NCBI GenBank assembly: GCA_000471045.1 | Contig: KI301992.1 | Span: forward strand, 1,992,060-2,056,059 | From: an actinobacterium LLX17 | GTDB taxonomy: Bacteria; Actinomycetota; Actinomycetes; Propionibacteriales; Nocardioidaceae | Length of the DNA: 64,000 nucleotides | Reading direction: 5' to 3' | In this document: positions 1 to 11,736 of the stretch, one piece after another | How the letters are laid out: every line of letters begins with the position of its first letter | Numbering within the stretch: position 1 is the first letter of the stretch | The notes under the pieces: model-generated | Told to the model about the DNA's origin: nothing | The model's database searches: none | Seen by the model: only the letters and a program-made list of their open reading frames with translations | Translations under genes and position numbers: made by a program

Positions 1-1
1 C

Positions 2-484
2 CCGGTCGGCGTGCTGTGGGCACTGGGCGCCATGGTCGGCGTCGCGTCGTACTTCCTGCTCTCGGCCGACGAGACCACCGGTCTGCCGCCGCTGGCGCTG
101 GTGGGCGGCGGGCTCGTCGTCGCCGGCGTCGGACTCGGCCTGGCCTGCCTCGTCGGGGTGCTGCCGTGGGCGGCGTCGACGGCCGACGTCACCTACGCCG
201 TGGGCACCGTCCCGTGGTGGCTGCCGGTGCTGGCGCTGGGCGTGCTGGCCGGGGCCGTCTCGTACCTCACGGGCGTCGCCGCGGCACGCCGCCTCGGCTC
301 ACGCCTCGCGTCGTTCATCGCCCTGTCGGAGGTGCTCGCGGCGATGATCTTCGCCGCCCTGCTGCTCGACCAGGTGCCGACCGCCGTGCAGCTGGTCGGC
401 GCCGTGGCCGTGCTGGCCGGCGTGGTGCTGGTCAAGCTCGGAGAACCGCGCCCCGCGCCGGTGCCGAGTCAGCCGATGGTCTGA
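2..484 (+). CDS. EamA/DMT-family transporter, C-terminal part (5' end outside window)
   Basis: The reading frame is open from the left edge, so the start lies outside the window. The visible ~160 residues are strongly hydrophobic with about five membrane segments, and the last pair (around [20 protein letters not shown]) is typical of the closing helices of the second EamA repeat in drug/metabolite transporters. This is an inner-membrane carrier of unknown substrate. The 3' end overlaps the 3' end of the convergent sdhB by 16 bases. Confidence 0.75.
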   Translation, partial: PVGVLWALGAMVGVASYFLLSADETTGLPPLALVGGGLVVAGVGLGLACLVGVLPWAASTADVTYAVGTVPWWLPVLALGVLAGAVSYLTGVAAARRLGSRLASFIALSEVLAAMIFAALLLDQVPTAVQLVGAVAVLAGVVLVKLGEPRPAPVPSQPMV

Positions 485-1218
485 CGCGACAGCGCGCCGA
501 GCAGATCGCGGTTGAGGCGGGAGATCGTGTCGAGCGGGATGCCTTTGGGACAGGCCGCCGTGCACTCACCGATGTTGGTGCAGCCACCGAAGCCCTCGGC
601 GTCGTGCTGCTCGACCATGCCCAGCACGCGGGAGTCGCGCTCCGGCTGGCCCTGCGGCAGCAGGCCCAGGTGCGTGATCTTGGCAGCGGTGAACAGCATC
701 GCCGAGCCGTTGGGGCACGCCGCGACGCAGGCGCCGCACGAGATGCACGTGGCCGCCTCGAACGCGTGGTCGGCGTCGGCCTTCGGCACGGGGATGTTGT
801 TGGCCTCGACCGCCGAGCCGGTCGGCGCGCTGATGTAGCCGCCGGCCTGGATGATGCGGTCGAACGCGCCGCGGTCGACGACGAGGTCCTTGATGACCGG
901 GAACGAGCCCGCCCGCCACGGCTCGATGTCGATGACGTCGCCGTCCTTGAACGTGCGCATGTGCAGCTGGCACGTCGTGGTGACCTCGGGACCGTGCGGG
1001 ATGCCGTTGATGACGACGCCACACGTGCCGCAGATGCCCTCGCGGCAGTCGGAGTCGAACGCCACGGGGTCGTTGCCCTCGAGCGTGAGCTGCTCGTTCA
1101 GGACGTCGAGCATCTCCAGGAAGGACATGTGCTCGCTGACCTCGTCGAGCACGTACGGGACCATCGAGCCCTTGGACTCCGCGTCCTGCTGGCGCCAGAC
1201 GTTGACGGTGATCTTCAC
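469..1218 (-). CDS. sdhB: Succinate dehydrogenase/fumarate reductase iron-sulfur subunit
   Basis: This is the electron-transfer subunit of complex II, passing electrons from the flavoprotein to the membrane anchor. The 249 residues carry a plant-type [2Fe-2S] site (C58, C63, C66, C83) and two ferredoxin-like cysteine groups for the [4Fe-4S] and [3Fe-4S] clusters (C158, C161, C164, C168 and C213, C219, C223). It is the last gene of the sdhC-sdhA-sdhB operon, 13 bases after sdhA. The sequence resembles the anchor-associated type-B enzymes, which in actinobacteria use menaquinone; that quinone assignment is from family knowledge. Confidence 0.96.
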   Translation of the reverse strand: MKITVNVWRQQDAESKGSMVPYVLDEVSEHMSFLEMLDVLNEQLTLEGNDPVAFDSDCREGICGTCGVVINGIPHGPEVTTTCQLHMRTFKDGDVIDIEPWRAGSFPVIKDLVVDRGAFDRIIQAGGYISAPTGSAVEANNIPVPKADADHAFEAATCISCGACVAACPNGSAMLFTAAKITHLGLLPQGQPERDSRVLGMVEQHDAEGFGGCTNIGECTAACPKGIPLDTISRLNRDLLGALSRQTIG

Positions 1219-1231
1219 TGGTGGCTCTCCA

Positions 1232-3262
<2,031 letters not shown>

Positions 3263-3266
3263 GGGA

Positions 3267-3989
3267 TCAGGCCTCCAGTCCGAGGAAGATGGCCCACGGC
3301 GGCATCAGGAAGCCGAGCGTGATGACCAGGGTGACGACGACGGCCAGGCCGGTGAGTCGCGAGTCGATGCGGTTGGACGAGCGGTTCTGGCCGAGCGTGG
3401 TGAGCGCGCTCCAGATGCCGTGCCACAGGTGGAAGCCGACGGCGAGCATCGCGATCGTGTAGGCCACCACGACGTACCAGATCTCGAACCCGTTGACGAC
3501 GCGCTCGTACGGGCTGTCGGAGGCGCCGCCCGGAGCGATGTCGTTCGTGGTCAGGTGCAGCAGGTGGTAGACGATGAACGCCAGGACGACGAGGCCGCCC
3601 CACCGCATCGTGAAAGAGGCGTAGCTGCGCTGGATGCCCGTGCGGTTCTTCTTGGAGTAGTACCGGCGCGCACCGCGGACCGCACCGGCCTTGCGGTTGC
3701 GGCGCCACAGCACCACCACGGCGTAGACGTGCACGATGATCGCCGCGAGCAGCACGACGCGCACGATCCAGAGCAGGCCCTCGTAGGGCAGCATCGGCTC
3801 GCCGAAGGTGCGCAGGTGGTGGGCGTACTCGTCGAACGCCTCCTTGCCCGCGAAGACCTTGAGGTTGCCGTACATGTGCAACAGGAGGTAGCCGATCATG
3901 ATCAGACCGGAGACCGCCATCGCGTACTTGAGCGCGACCGTCGACCGAGAGGCCGGGACTCGCTTCTTCGTCGGAGATGAAGTCACCAC
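3267..3989 (-). CDS. sdhC: Succinate dehydrogenase cytochrome b-type membrane anchor
   Basis: Single-polypeptide haem anchor of type-B complex II (b558 family), 240 residues with about five transmembrane segments and conserved histidines ([25 protein letters not shown]) suited to ligating two haems. It is the first gene of the sdhCAB operon. There is no separate SdhD, as expected for this class. The GTG start sits six bases after a TACGGT box, so the message is probably leaderless; a second GTG three bases on is an alternative start. Confidence 0.93.
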   Translation of the reverse strand: MVTSSPTKKRVPASRSTVALKYAMAVSGLIMIGYLLLHMYGNLKVFAGKEAFDEYAHHLRTFGEPMLPYEGLLWIVRVVLLAAIIVHVYAVVVLWRRNRKAGAVRGARRYYSKKNRTGIQRSYASFTMRWGGLVVLAFIVYHLLHLTTNDIAPGGASDSPYERVVNGFEIWYVVVAYTIAMLAVGFHLWHGIWSALTTLGQNRSSNRIDSRLTGLAVVVTLVITLGFLMPPWAIFLGLEA

Positions 3990-3995
3990 GGGGCC

Positions 3996-4001
3996 ACCGT
4001 A
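3996..4001 (-). promoter_or_regulatory. Leaderless -10 box of sdhCAB
   Basis: TACGGT is followed by six bases and the GTG of sdhC, the spacing expected when transcription begins at the start codon. No Shine-Dalgarno is visible. Confidence 0.55.
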
Positions 4002-4029
4002 GGACCTTTTGACGATTCACGCTAAGTCC

Positions 4030-4046
4030 GCATGAGGCTTGCTTTC
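4030..4046. promoter_or_regulatory. Candidate LysR operator between sdhC and the LysR gene
   Basis: An interrupted palindrome ATGA-N9-TCAT lies in the 86-base divergent intergenic region, about 30 bases upstream of the LysR start. The position suits autoregulation and control of sdhCAB. The arms are short (4 bp), so support is modest. Confidence 0.35.
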
Positions 4047-4075
4047 ATAGCCAACGGGCATGGGAGGATGGAGGC

Positions 4076-4951
4076 GTGCAGATCCAGCAGCTCGGCTACT
4101 TCGTCGCGGTGGCCCGCACGCGGCACTTCACCCGCGCCGCGGAGCTCACCGGTGTGTCGCAGCCCAGCCTCTCCAAGCAGATCCGGGTGCTGGAGAACTC
4201 GCTCGGCACACCCCTGTTCGTGCGCAACCGCGGGGCCATCGAGCTGACCAGCGCCGGCGAGGCCCTGCTCCCCCACGCGCAGCGCATCCTCATCGACGTC
4301 GAGGGCGCACAGAAGGCCGTCCACGAGGTGGCCGGTCTGCGCCGCGGACGCGTGCGCCTGGGGGCCACGCCGTCGTTGTGCGACGGCCTGCTGCCCGACG
4401 TGCTGACGACCTTCCACCGGCGGCACCCCGACATCGACCTCGAGATCCAGGAGGCCGGGTCGCAGCTGCTGACCCGCGAGCTGGAGCAAGGCCGGCTCGA
4501 CATCGCACTGCACATCGTGCCCCTGCACGGCGACCCCCGCGACATCGTGACCACCGAGCTGCTCGACGAGGAGCTGGTGCTGGCCAGTCCACCGGACTCG
4601 ACCCTGCCCGACCAGATCCGGCTGGCCGAGCTGTGCGACCTGCCGCTCGTGATGTTCCGCGACGGCTACGACCTGCGCGAGGTGACGCTGGCGGCGTGCC
4701 ACGAGGCCGGGTTCGAGCCGCGGCTCGCGATCGAGGGCGGCGAGATGAGCGCGGTGCTGCGCTTCGTCGAGGCCGGTCTGGGACACGCCGTGGTGCCCGA
4801 GATGGTCATGGCCACCCGCCCCAACCTGCAGGCGTCACGTCTCGAGGACCCCGTGCTGCGCCGCACCATCGGCATCTCGCACCGGACCGAGGCGACCCTC
4901 CCCCTGGCCGCCCGCGCGTTCCGCGACGACCTGCTCGACCACCTGCGCTAG
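4076..4951 (+). CDS. LysR-family transcriptional regulator, divergent from sdhCAB
   Basis: 291 residues with the classic N-terminal winged helix-turn-helix (MQIQQLGYFVAVARTRHFTRAAELTGVSQPSLSKQIRVLE) and a two-lobed effector-binding domain from about residue 90. The GTG start has GGAGG one base upstream and also a GAGGAT box six bases upstream. Its divergent placement next to sdhC suggests it controls succinate dehydrogenase; that target is inferred from position. The effector is unknown. Confidence 0.9.
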   Translation: MQIQQLGYFVAVARTRHFTRAAELTGVSQPSLSKQIRVLENSLGTPLFVRNRGAIELTSAGEALLPHAQRILIDVEGAQKAVHEVAGLRRGRVRLGATPSLCDGLLPDVLTTFHRRHPDIDLEIQEAGSQLLTRELEQGRLDIALHIVPLHGDPRDIVTTELLDEELVLASPPDSTLPDQIRLAELCDLPLVMFRDGYDLREVTLAACHEAGFEPRLAIEGGEMSAVLRFVEAGLGHAVVPEMVMATRPNLQASRLEDPVLRRTIGISHRTEATLPLAARAFRDDLLDHLR

Positions 4952-4961
4952 GTGGGGGGCG

Positions 4962-5474
4962 CTAGCTGAGCGGGAAGCTGTGGCGCGGGGTCCAGCCCGC
5001 GCCGTCCTCGTGCACGTAGAGGCAGACCGCGTCGACGGTGAACTCGCACCGGAAGTCGGCCAGCTCGTCGTAGGCGCGGTCGAGCGCGGGCTCGGCCACC
5101 TCCTGCGCCACCGTCACGTGCGGGTGGAACGGAAAGCGTGGCTGCTCGACCTGGAGCCGCTCACGGACGGCCTCGGCCAGCCGCTCGGTCTCGGCGATGC
5201 CCTTGCTGACCGCCACGAAGACGACGGGCGAGACGGGCCGGAACGTGCCGGTGCCCTTCAGCGCCATGTCGAAGGACGACGTGCCGCAGACGGCGTCCGT
5301 CAGTGCCTCGCACACGCCGGCCAGCCCGGCCTCGTCGGTCTCGGTGGGCGGCACGAGTGTCACGTGGGTCGGCACCGAGGCGGCCTGGGGGTCACCGAAC
5401 CCGGCACGGCACCCCCGCAGGTGGCTGCCGTGCGGCTCGGGCACCGCGATGGCGACCCCGTACGTCAACGTCAT
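4962..5474 (-). CDS. 2'-5' RNA ligase / cyclic phosphodiesterase family protein
   Basis: The two HxT signatures of the 2H phosphoesterase fold are present (THVTLVPP near the N-terminus and HPHVTVAQ in the second half). These enzymes act on 2'-5' linkages or 2',3'-cyclic phosphates in RNA; the physiological substrate here is unknown. I chose the ATG at 5474 because a GGAGGG/GAGGGT purine run sits just before it. A second in-frame ATG at 5501 overlaps the trpS stop (ATGA) and would add nine residues. It follows trpS in the same transcription unit. Confidence 0.85.
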   Translation of the reverse strand: MTLTYGVAIAVPEPHGSHLRGCRAGFGDPQAASVPTHVTLVPPTETDEAGLAGVCEALTDAVCGTSSFDMALKGTGTFRPVSPVVFVAVSKGIAETERLAEAVRERLQVEQPRFPFHPHVTVAQEVAEPALDRAYDELADFRCEFTVDAVCLYVHEDGAGWTPRHSFPLS

Positions 5475-5497
5475 CGGCCCACCCTCACCCTCCAACG

Positions 5498-6535
5498 TCA
5501 TCGGGGAGCGACGAAGCCGGAGCGGTCGTAGACGGCCGCCAGGGTCTCGGCGGCGACCTCGCGGGCCCGCTCGGCGCCGGCCGCGAGCACGCGGTCGAGC
5601 TCGGCGCGGTCGTCGAGCAGGGCCCGGGTGCGGTCACCGAACGACTGCACGAAGTCGCCCACCAGCTCGCCGAGGTCGACCTTGAGGTGGCCGTACTGCT
5701 TGTCGGCGTACTCGGTCTCGAGCGACTCGATCGTGCGATCGGTCAGCGCGGCGTAGATCGACAGCAGGTTGGAGATGCCGGGCTTGGACTCGCGGTCGAA
5801 GCGGATCTCGGTGCCAGAGTCGGTCATCGCCGAGCGGATCTTCTTCGCCGCCTGCTTCGCGGTGTCGTCGAGATCGACCACTCCGGCGTGCGACGGGTTC
5901 GACCCGCTCATCTTGGCCGTGGGGTCCTGCAGGTCGTAGATCTTGGCGGTCGCCTTGACGATGTGCGCCTGGGGCACCGTGAACGTCTCACCGAAGCGGT
6001 GGTTGAACCGTTGCGCGAGATTGCGGGTGAGCTCGACGTGCTGGCGCTGGTCCTCGCCGACCGGCACCTTGTCGGCCTGGTAGACGAGGATGTCGGCCGC
6101 CATGAGGATCGGGTAGGTGAACAGGCCCACGCTCGAGGCGTCCTGACCGCCCTTGGCGCTCTTGTCCTTGAACTGCGTCATGCGCGACGCCTCACCGAAG
6201 CCGGTGATGCCGCCCAGCACCCACGCCAGCTGGGCGTGCTCGGGCACGTGGCTCTGCACGAACAGGGCGCTGCGCGCAGGGTCGACGCCCGCTGCCAGCA
6301 GCTGCGCAGCCGCGATGTAGGTGCGCTCCCGCAGCTGCGCCGGGTCGTACTCGACCGTGATGGCATGCAGGTCGGGGATGAAGTAGAACGCCTCGAAGTC
6401 GTCCTGCAGGGCGACCCACTGCCGGAACGCGCCGAAGTAGTTGCCGAGGTGGTAGGAGTCCGCGGTCGGCTGCGCGCCGGAGAGGACACGCTCGCGCCGA
6501 CCGGTGCTCGACGGATGGGGGGAAGCGTCGGACAT
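5498..6535 (-). CDS. trpS: Tryptophanyl-tRNA synthetase
   Basis: Class I aminoacyl-tRNA synthetase charging tRNA-Trp, about 345 residues. Near the N-terminus is [20 protein letters not shown], the HIGH-type region of Trp[13 protein letters not shown] is the KMSKS-type loop, in the KMS-G variant seen in many TrpRS. The start at 6535 ([10 protein letters not shown]) precedes the conserved domain by ~20 residues. ATGs at 6544 and 6547 are alternatives, the latter overlapping the fdhD stop. It lies downstream of fdhD and upstream of the RNA ligase-like gene, all apparently coupled. Confidence 0.96.
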   Translation of the reverse strand: MSDASPHPSSTGRRERVLSGAQPTADSYHLGNYFGAFRQWVALQDDFEAFYFIPDLHAITVEYDPAQLRERTYIAAAQLLAAGVDPARSALFVQSHVPEHAQLAWVLGGITGFGEASRMTQFKDKSAKGGQDASSVGLFTYPILMAADILVYQADKVPVGEDQRQHVELTRNLAQRFNHRFGETFTVPQAHIVKATAKIYDLQDPTAKMSGSNPSHAGVVDLDDTAKQAAKKIRSAMTDSGTEIRFDRESKPGISNLLSIYAALTDRTIESLETEYADKQYGHLKVDLGELVGDFVQSFGDRTRALLDDRAELDRVLAAGAERAREVAAETLAAVYDRSGFVAPR

Positions 6536-6543
6536 GGCCTGCA

Positions 6544-7383
6544 TCATGCCAGTCGGCGGATCCGATCGGCCCGGGCGTACACGTTCATCGACCGGCCGCG
6601 CAGGAATCCCACGAGCGTCATGCCCGACGACTCCGCCAGCTCGACCGCGAGCGACGACGGCGCGGACACGGCCGCGAGCATCGGGACGCCCGCCATCGTC
6701 GCCTTCTGCACCAGCTCGAAGCTGGCCCGACCGGACACCTGCAGCAGCACGCCGCGGAGCGGGAGCCGGTCGTTGAGAACGGCCCAGCCCAGGACCTTGT
6801 CGACGGCGTTGTGCCGGCCCACGTCCTCGCGGGCCACGAGCAGCTCGCCGGTGGCGGTGTCGAACAGCGCGGCGGCGTGCAGTCCTCCGGTCTTGTCGAA
6901 GACGGCCTGCACCTCCCGCAGCCGGTCGGGGAACGTCACGAGGTCCTCGGCGTCGACGGTGGCGGGGTCCTCGGCGACGTCGTAGGTGGAGACGGTCGTG
7001 ACGGCGTCGATGCTCGCCTTGCCACACACTCCGCACGAGCTCGTCGTGTAGAAGCTGCGGGCCAGGTCCGGCGACGGTGGTTCCACGTCCGGCCCGAGGG
7101 TGACGTCGAGGACGTTGTAGGTGTTCTCGACGCCCCCGGTGCCCGGCCCGCCGCAGTGGATCGCCGCCCGGAAGTCGGGTCCCCGCGCGATCACGCCCTC
7201 GGAGAGCAGGAACCCAGCGGCGAGCTCGACGTCGTGGCCCGGCGTGCGCATCGTGACGGCCAACGGCACGCCGCCGATGCGGATCTCCAGCGGCTCCTCG
7301 ACGGCGAGGGTGTCGGTCCGACGGCGGACGCCGTCGTCGAGCGAGATCGTCGTGACCGCTCGACGAGCCGTGATGCGTCCCAT
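6544..7383 (-). CDS. fdhD: Formate dehydrogenase accessory sulfurtransferase FdhD
   Basis: FdhD transfers sulfur from a cysteine desulfurase to the molybdenum cofactor of formate dehydrogenase-type enzymes. The 279-residue protein has the hallmark loop TSSCGVCGK with C117 and C120, the sulfur-carrying cysteines. Its probable client, the FdhF/YdeP-type molybdoenzyme, is the adjacent gene upstream on the same strand, 30 bases away. The ATG follows TAGGCT by seven bases, which suggests a leaderless transcript of its own. Confidence 0.95.
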   Translation of the reverse strand: MGRITARRAVTTISLDDGVRRRTDTLAVEEPLEIRIGGVPLAVTMRTPGHDVELAAGFLLSEGVIARGPDFRAAIHCGGPGTGGVENTYNVLDVTLGPDVEPPSPDLARSFYTTSSCGVCGKASIDAVTTVSTYDVAEDPATVDAEDLVTFPDRLREVQAVFDKTGGLHAAALFDTATGELLVAREDVGRHNAVDKVLGWAVLNDRLPLRGVLLQVSGRASFELVQKATMAGVPMLAAVSAPSSLAVELAESSGMTLVGFLRGRSMNVYARADRIRRLA

Positions 7384-7390
7384 GCGCTCG

Positions 7391-7396
7391 AGCCTA
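7391..7396 (-). promoter_or_regulatory. Leaderless -10 box of fdhD
   Basis: TAGGCT, then seven bases, then the fdhD ATG. It lies in the 30-base gap after the molybdoenzyme gene and would allow independent transcription of fdhD-trpS. Confidence 0.5.
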
Positions 7397-7413
7397 CGAG
7401 CCCCCTCGCAGGA

Positions 7414-9696
7414 TCACGGGTCGGGGACGGGCTCCAGCCGGACGATGACGCCCTTCGACGTGGGGGTGTTGCTGCCCTCGGCCACGCTGTCGAGCGGCAC
7501 CAGCACGTTGGTCTCGGGGTAGTAGGCGGCAGCCGAGCCGCGGGCCGCCGGGTACGCCACGACGCGGAACCCCGGGGCCCGGCGCTCGATGCCGTCGTGC
7601 CAGACGCTGACGATGTCGACGAGCTGACGGTCGGCGAGGCCGAGCTCGGCGACGTCGTCCGGGTTGACCATGACGACCCGTCGGGCGTCGTGGATGCCGC
7701 GGTAGCGGTCGTCCATCGCGTACGGGATGGTGTTCCACTGGTCGTGCGAGCGCAGTGACTGCAGCACGAGGTGCCCCGGCGGGGCGACCAGCATCGTCAG
7801 CTCGTTGCAGGTGAACACCGCCTTCCCGCTCGGCGTCGGGAAGACCCCCGCGTTGACCGGGTTCGGCAGCCGGAAGCCGCCGGGCTCGCCGACGCGGGCG
7901 TTGAAGTCCTCGAAGCCGGGCACGACCCGGGCGATACGGTCGCGGATCAAGTCGTAGTTGCCCTCGAACGCCTCCCAGGGGATCGAGCCGCCCTCGCCCA
8001 GCGTGCGGCGCGCGAGCCGGGAGATGATCGCGACCTCGCTCAGCAGGTCGGGAGAGGCGGGTTCCAGCTTCCCCCGGGACGCGCTGACCTCGCTCATCGA
8101 GTTCTCGACCGTGATGTACTGCTCGCCGCTGGCCTGGACGTCGCGGTCGGTGCGTCCCAGCGTGGGCAGGATCAACGCCGTCTCGCCGCACACGGTGTGG
8201 GAGCGGTTCAGCTTGGTCGAGACCTGCACCGTCAGCCGGCAGCGGCGCAGCGCGGCCTCGGTGACGTCGCTGTCGGACATCGCCCGGACGAAGTTGCCCG
8301 CCAGGCCGAGGAACACGCTGGCCTTGCCGTCGCGCATGGCCCGCACGCCCTCGACGGAGTCGTACCCGTCATGGGCCGGGGGCTCGAAGTCGAACTCCGC
8401 GCCGAGGGCCTGCCGGAAGGCCGGCGGCATCTTCTCCCAGATCCCCATCGTGCGGTCGCCCTGCACGTTGCTGTGCCCGCGCACCGGGCAGACACCCGCG
8501 CCGGGGCGACCCAGGTTGCCGCGCAGCAGCAGGAAGCTGACGATCTCGCGGATCGTCGGCACGCCGTGCTTGTGCTGGGTCAGGCCCATCGCCCAGCAGA
8601 CGATGACCTTCTTGCTGGCGAGCACCCGGCGCAGCGTCTCCTCGATCTCCTCGCGGGTCAGCCCGGTCGCGAGCAGCGCCTCGTCCCACGAGATGGCGGA
8701 GACGTGCTTCGCGAACTCGTCGAAGCCGATGGTGTGGGCGCCGATGTAGTCGTGGTCGAGCACCGTGCCGGGCGCCTCCGCCTCGGCCTCCAGCAGGAGC
8801 CGGTTGAGCATCTGGAACAGCGCCAGGTCTCCCCCGGGGCGGATCTGCAGGTACTGGTCGGCGATGACGGTGCCGCGCCCGACGAGGCCGCGCGCCTTCT
8901 GCGGGTTCTTGAACCGGATCAGGCCCGCCTCGGGCAACGGGTTGATGGCAATGACCTGCCCGCCGTTGCGCTTGGTCTCCTCGAGCGCCGAGAGCATGCG
9001 GGGGTGGTTCGTGCCGGGGTTCTGCCCTGCCACCAGCACGAGGTCGGCCTCGTGGATGTCGTCGAGCGACACGGTGCCCTTGCCGATGCCCAGCGTCTCG
9101 CCGAGCCCCGACCCGCTGGACTCGTGACACATGTTCGAGCAGTCCGGCAGGTTGTTGGTGCCGTACGCCCGGACGAACAGCTGCAGCAGGAACGCGGCCT
9201 CGTTGCTGACGCGACCGGAGGTGTAGAACATCGCCTCGTCGGGCGAGTCGAGTCCGCGCAGCTCGTCGGCGACCAGGCCCAGGGCGTCGTCCCAGCCGAT
9301 GGGCTCGTAGTGCGTGGCGCCGGGCCGCTTGACCATGGGCTCGGTCAGCCGGCCCTGCTGGTTGAGCCAGAGATCGGACGCGGCGTCGAGGTCGGCCACC
9401 GAGTGCTCGGCGAAGAACTCGCGCGTGACACGGCTGGAGGTGGCCTCGTCGTTGATGTGCTTGGCGCCGTTCTCGCAGTACTCGTTGCGGTGCCGGTGCT
9501 TCGGGTCGGGCCAGGCGCAGCCCGGGCAGTCGACCCCGCCGACCTGGTTGATGTTCAGCAGGTTGAGCGCCGTGCGGCGCGGGCTGGTCTGGCCGAGCGA
9601 GTACCCCAGGGCGTGGGCGACAGCAGGAAGTCCGGCCGCGTACGTCTTGGGCGACGTCACGGACAGGTTCTCGCGCGGCTCCTCGCGCTCGGCCAT
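7414..9696 (-). CDS. FdhF/YdeP-family molybdopterin oxidoreductase
   Basis: A 760-residue large-subunit molybdoenzyme related to formate dehydrogenase alpha subunits and E. coli YdeP. The N-terminus has CPGCAWPDP (C57, C60), a short cysteine pair typical of YdeP rather than the full CxxCxxxC cluster site. Molybdopterin-binding segments follow, then a C-terminal dinucleotide-binding domain (MVNPDDVAELGLADRQLV onward). The ATG at 9696 is preferred over one nine codons upstream because AGAGGTGG precedes it. The electron donor is unknown; formate is plausible given fdhD next door, but YdeP relatives are not all formate dehydrogenases. Confidence 0.88.
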   Translation of the reverse strand: MAEREEPRENLSVTSPKTYAAGLPAVAHALGYSLGQTSPRRTALNLLNINQVGGVDCPGCAWPDPKHRHRNEYCENGAKHINDEATSSRVTREFFAEHSVADLDAASDLWLNQQGRLTEPMVKRPGATHYEPIGWDDALGLVADELRGLDSPDEAMFYTSGRVSNEAAFLLQLFVRAYGTNNLPDCSNMCHESSGSGLGETLGIGKGTVSLDDIHEADLVLVAGQNPGTNHPRMLSALEETKRNGGQVIAINPLPEAGLIRFKNPQKARGLVGRGTVIADQYLQIRPGGDLALFQMLNRLLLEAEAEAPGTVLDHDYIGAHTIGFDEFAKHVSAISWDEALLATGLTREEIEETLRRVLASKKVIVCWAMGLTQHKHGVPTIREIVSFLLLRGNLGRPGAGVCPVRGHSNVQGDRTMGIWEKMPPAFRQALGAEFDFEPPAHDGYDSVEGVRAMRDGKASVFLGLAGNFVRAMSDSDVTEAALRRCRLTVQVSTKLNRSHTVCGETALILPTLGRTDRDVQASGEQYITVENSMSEVSASRGKLEPASPDLLSEVAIISRLARRTLGEGGSIPWEAFEGNYDLIRDRIARVVPGFEDFNARVGEPGGFRLPNPVNAGVFPTPSGKAVFTCNELTMLVAPPGHLVLQSLRSHDQWNTIPYAMDDRYRGIHDARRVVMVNPDDVAELGLADRQLVDIVSVWHDGIERRAPGFRVVAYPAARGSAAAYYPETNVLVPLDSVAEGSNTPTSKGVIVRLEPVPDP

Positions 9697-9769
9697 GTGG
9701 GCCACCTCTCTCGACGAGGTCAACCGTACGCCTGTGGACGAGCCTTCCGGCGGCGGCTGCCCCCTCCCC

Positions 9770-9775
9770 TAGGCT
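9770..9775 (+). promoter_or_regulatory. Leaderless -10 box of galactokinase gene
   Basis: TAGGCT followed by six bases and the GTG start, with no ribosome-binding site between them. Confidence 0.55.
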
Positions 9776-9781
9776 CGCCGG

Positions 9782-10870
9782 GTGGTCGAGATCAAGCAGT
9801 GGCACGTGCCGGGTCGGGTCAACCTGATCGGTGAGCACCTCGACCACAACGGCGGCCCCACCCTCCCCTTCGCGATCGGGTCCGGACTGACCGTCAAGGC
9901 CCGGCGCCGCGACGACGACCGCGTCGCGGTCTGGAGCGGCGGCGAGCGCGCCGACCTCAGCACCGCCGTCGCCCCCGGCGACGCGGACGGGTGGGCCGCG
10001 TACGTCGCCGGGGTGGTCTGGGCGCTGGGCCGCGCCGGGCACCGGGTCGTGGGTGCCGACGTCGTGGTCGAGTCGGCCCTCCCGCAGGGCGCGGGGCTCT
10101 CCTCGTCGGCTGCGCTGACGTGTGGGGTGACGCTCGCCCTGGCCGATGTCGCCGGCATCGAGCTGGATCCTCATGCGGTCGCGGTCATCGCGCAGCAGGC
10201 CGAGTCCGAGTTCGTCGGGGTGCCCGTCGGACGCATGGACCAGCTGGCCGTCCTGCTGTCGCAGCCCGGCCACGCCCTGTTGATCGACCACCGCACCGAC
10301 CCGCCCGCCACGAGCGACGTCGAGCTCGATCCGGCGTCGGCGGGACTCGCGCTCGCGCTCATCGACACCCGGGTGAAGCACGAGCTGGCCGCCGGCGAGT
10401 ACGCCGCACGGCGTGACGAGTGCGCCGCTGCCTGCGCCGAGCTCGGCCTCGAGCACCTCAGCGCCGCCCCCGTCGACGCGATCTTCCGCCTCGACGACCC
10501 GACCCTGCTCAAGCGCACCCGCCACGTCATCACCGAGACGACCCGTGTCCGCGGTGCGGTCAAGGCTCTGCGGTCCGGCAGCTGGGCCCAGCTCGGCACG
10601 ATCCTCACCTCGTCGCACGAGTCGCTGCGCGACGACTTCGAGGTCAGCTGTCCCGAGCTCGACCTCGCCGTCGAGGTGGCTCTGGAGCACGGCGCCCTCG
10701 GCGCACGACTGACGGGCGGTGGGTTCGGCGGCAGCGTCCTCGCCCTCGTGCCCACCGACCGAGCGGCCGGCATGGCCGCCGCCGTCACGGAGGCCTTCGC
10801 TGCCCGCACCTGGGCCGAGCCGGCCATCGCTCCGGTCCGTCCTTCGGGCGGCGCCCGCCGCGTCCCCTGA
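9782..10870 (+). CDS. galK: Galactokinase (GHMP kinase family)
   Basis: The 362-residue protein has all three GHMP signatures: GRVNLIGEHLDHNGG at residues 11-25 (sugar site), the ATP-binding loop PQGAGLSSSAAL at 101-112, and LTGGGFGGSVL near the C-terminus. VGRMDQ supplies the catalytic-base aspartate region. It would phosphorylate galactose at C1 in the Leloir pathway. No galT or galE is adjacent, so a related sugar is possible. The reading frame begins with GTG directly after a leaderless-type box. Confidence 0.9.
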   Translation: MVEIKQWHVPGRVNLIGEHLDHNGGPTLPFAIGSGLTVKARRRDDDRVAVWSGGERADLSTAVAPGDADGWAAYVAGVVWALGRAGHRVVGADVVVESALPQGAGLSSSAALTCGVTLALADVAGIELDPHAVAVIAQQAESEFVGVPVGRMDQLAVLLSQPGHALLIDHRTDPPATSDVELDPASAGLALALIDTRVKHELAAGEYAARRDECAAACAELGLEHLSAAPVDAIFRLDDPTLLKRTRHVITETTRVRGAVKALRSGSWAQLGTILTSSHESLRDDFEVSCPELDLAVEVALEHGALGARLTGGGFGGSVLALVPTDRAAGMAAAVTEAFAARTWAEPAIAPVRPSGGARRVP

Positions 10871-10878
10871 GCGGGTGC

Positions 10879-10884
10879 CACACT
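10879..10884 (+). promoter_or_regulatory. Possible leaderless -10 box of pheA
   Basis: CACACT, six bases, then GTG. The first base deviates from TANNNT; the spacing is identical to the stronger examples. Confidence 0.35.
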
Positions 10885-10890
10885 GGCCGC

Positions 10891-11736
10891 GTGAGCAGCC
10901 AGCGCATCGCCTACCAGGGCGAACCGGGATCGAACTCCCACATCATCTGCCGTCAGGCCTATCCCGACCACGAGGCGGTCGCGTGCGCGTCGTTCGAGGA
11001 CGCCTTCGCCGCCGTGCGCACCGGTCAGGCCGAGCTGGCGATGATCCCGATCGACAACACGCTGGCCGGCCGGGTCGCCGACATCCACCACCTGCTGCCG
11101 ACGTCCGGGCTGCACATCGTGGCCGAGCAGTTCCTGCGCATCCAGTTCCACCTGTTGGCCGCGCCAGGGGCCACGATGGACACGATCAAGACGGTGCACA
11201 GCCACGTGCACGCGCTGGGCCAGTGCCGCGCCATCATCCGCGAGCACGGCTTCACGACCGTCATCTCCGGTGACACCGCCGGCGCCGCCCGCGAGATCGC
11301 CGAGGCGCAGGACCCCACGCAGGCCGCCATCTCGCCCCCGCTGGCCGCCGAGATCTACGGGCTCGACGTGCTGGCCACCGACGTCGAGGACGAGGACCAC
11401 AACACGACCCGCTTCGTGGTGCTGTCGCGCGACTTCACCCAGGCCGCCGCCGATGCCGGGCACGTCGTGACGACCTTCGTGTTCAACGTCCGCAACATCC
11501 CGGCCGCCCTGTACAAGGCGCTCGGCGGGTTCGCGACCAACGGCGTCAACATGACCAAGCTGGAGTCGTACATGGTCGGCGGCGAGTTCACCGCCACGCA
11601 GTTCCTGGCCGAGGTCGACGGGCACCCGGACGACCCGGGCCTCGCGCGGGCCCTGGAGGAGCTGAGGTTCTTCACCACCGAGGTCACGATCATCGGGGTG
11701 TACGAGGCTTCCCAGCACCGGTCCTCATCGGCATGA
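10891..11736 (+). CDS. pheA: Prephenate dehydratase
   Basis: Converts prephenate to phenylpyruvate in phenylalanine synthesis. The 281-residue monofunctional enzyme opens with RIAYQGEPGSNSH and has the catalytic-domain segments AMIPIDNTLAGRV and HNTTRF (the TRF motif). A C-terminal regulatory ACT domain follows (NIPAALYKALGGFATNGVNMTKLESY), where phenylalanine normally binds. The GTG at 10891 is chosen because the conserved sequence begins three codons later. It overlaps the next gene by four bases (ATGA). Confidence 0.95.
   Translation: MSSQRIAYQGEPGSNSHIICRQAYPDHEAVACASFEDAFAAVRTGQAELAMIPIDNTLAGRVADIHHLLPTSGLHIVAEQFLRIQFHLLAAPGATMDTIKTVHSHVHALGQCRAIIREHGFTTVISGDTAGAAREIAEAQDPTQAAISPPLAAEIYGLDVLATDVEDEDHNTTRFVVLSRDFTQAAADAGHVVTTFVFNVRNIPAALYKALGGFATNGVNMTKLESYMVGGEFTATQFLAEVDGHPDDPGLARALEELRFFTTEVTIIGVYEASQHRSSSA

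Noticed and set aside
4030-4046. Canonical T-N11-A LysR box
   Set aside because: The palindrome spacing here is T-N13-A, so it was kept only as a weak operator candidate.
7771-9834. 687-codon plus-strand frame opposite the molybdoenzyme
   Set aside because: Composition-driven shadow (repeated R/G/A/D/V) of a well-supported gene; no motif, promoter or ribosome-binding site.
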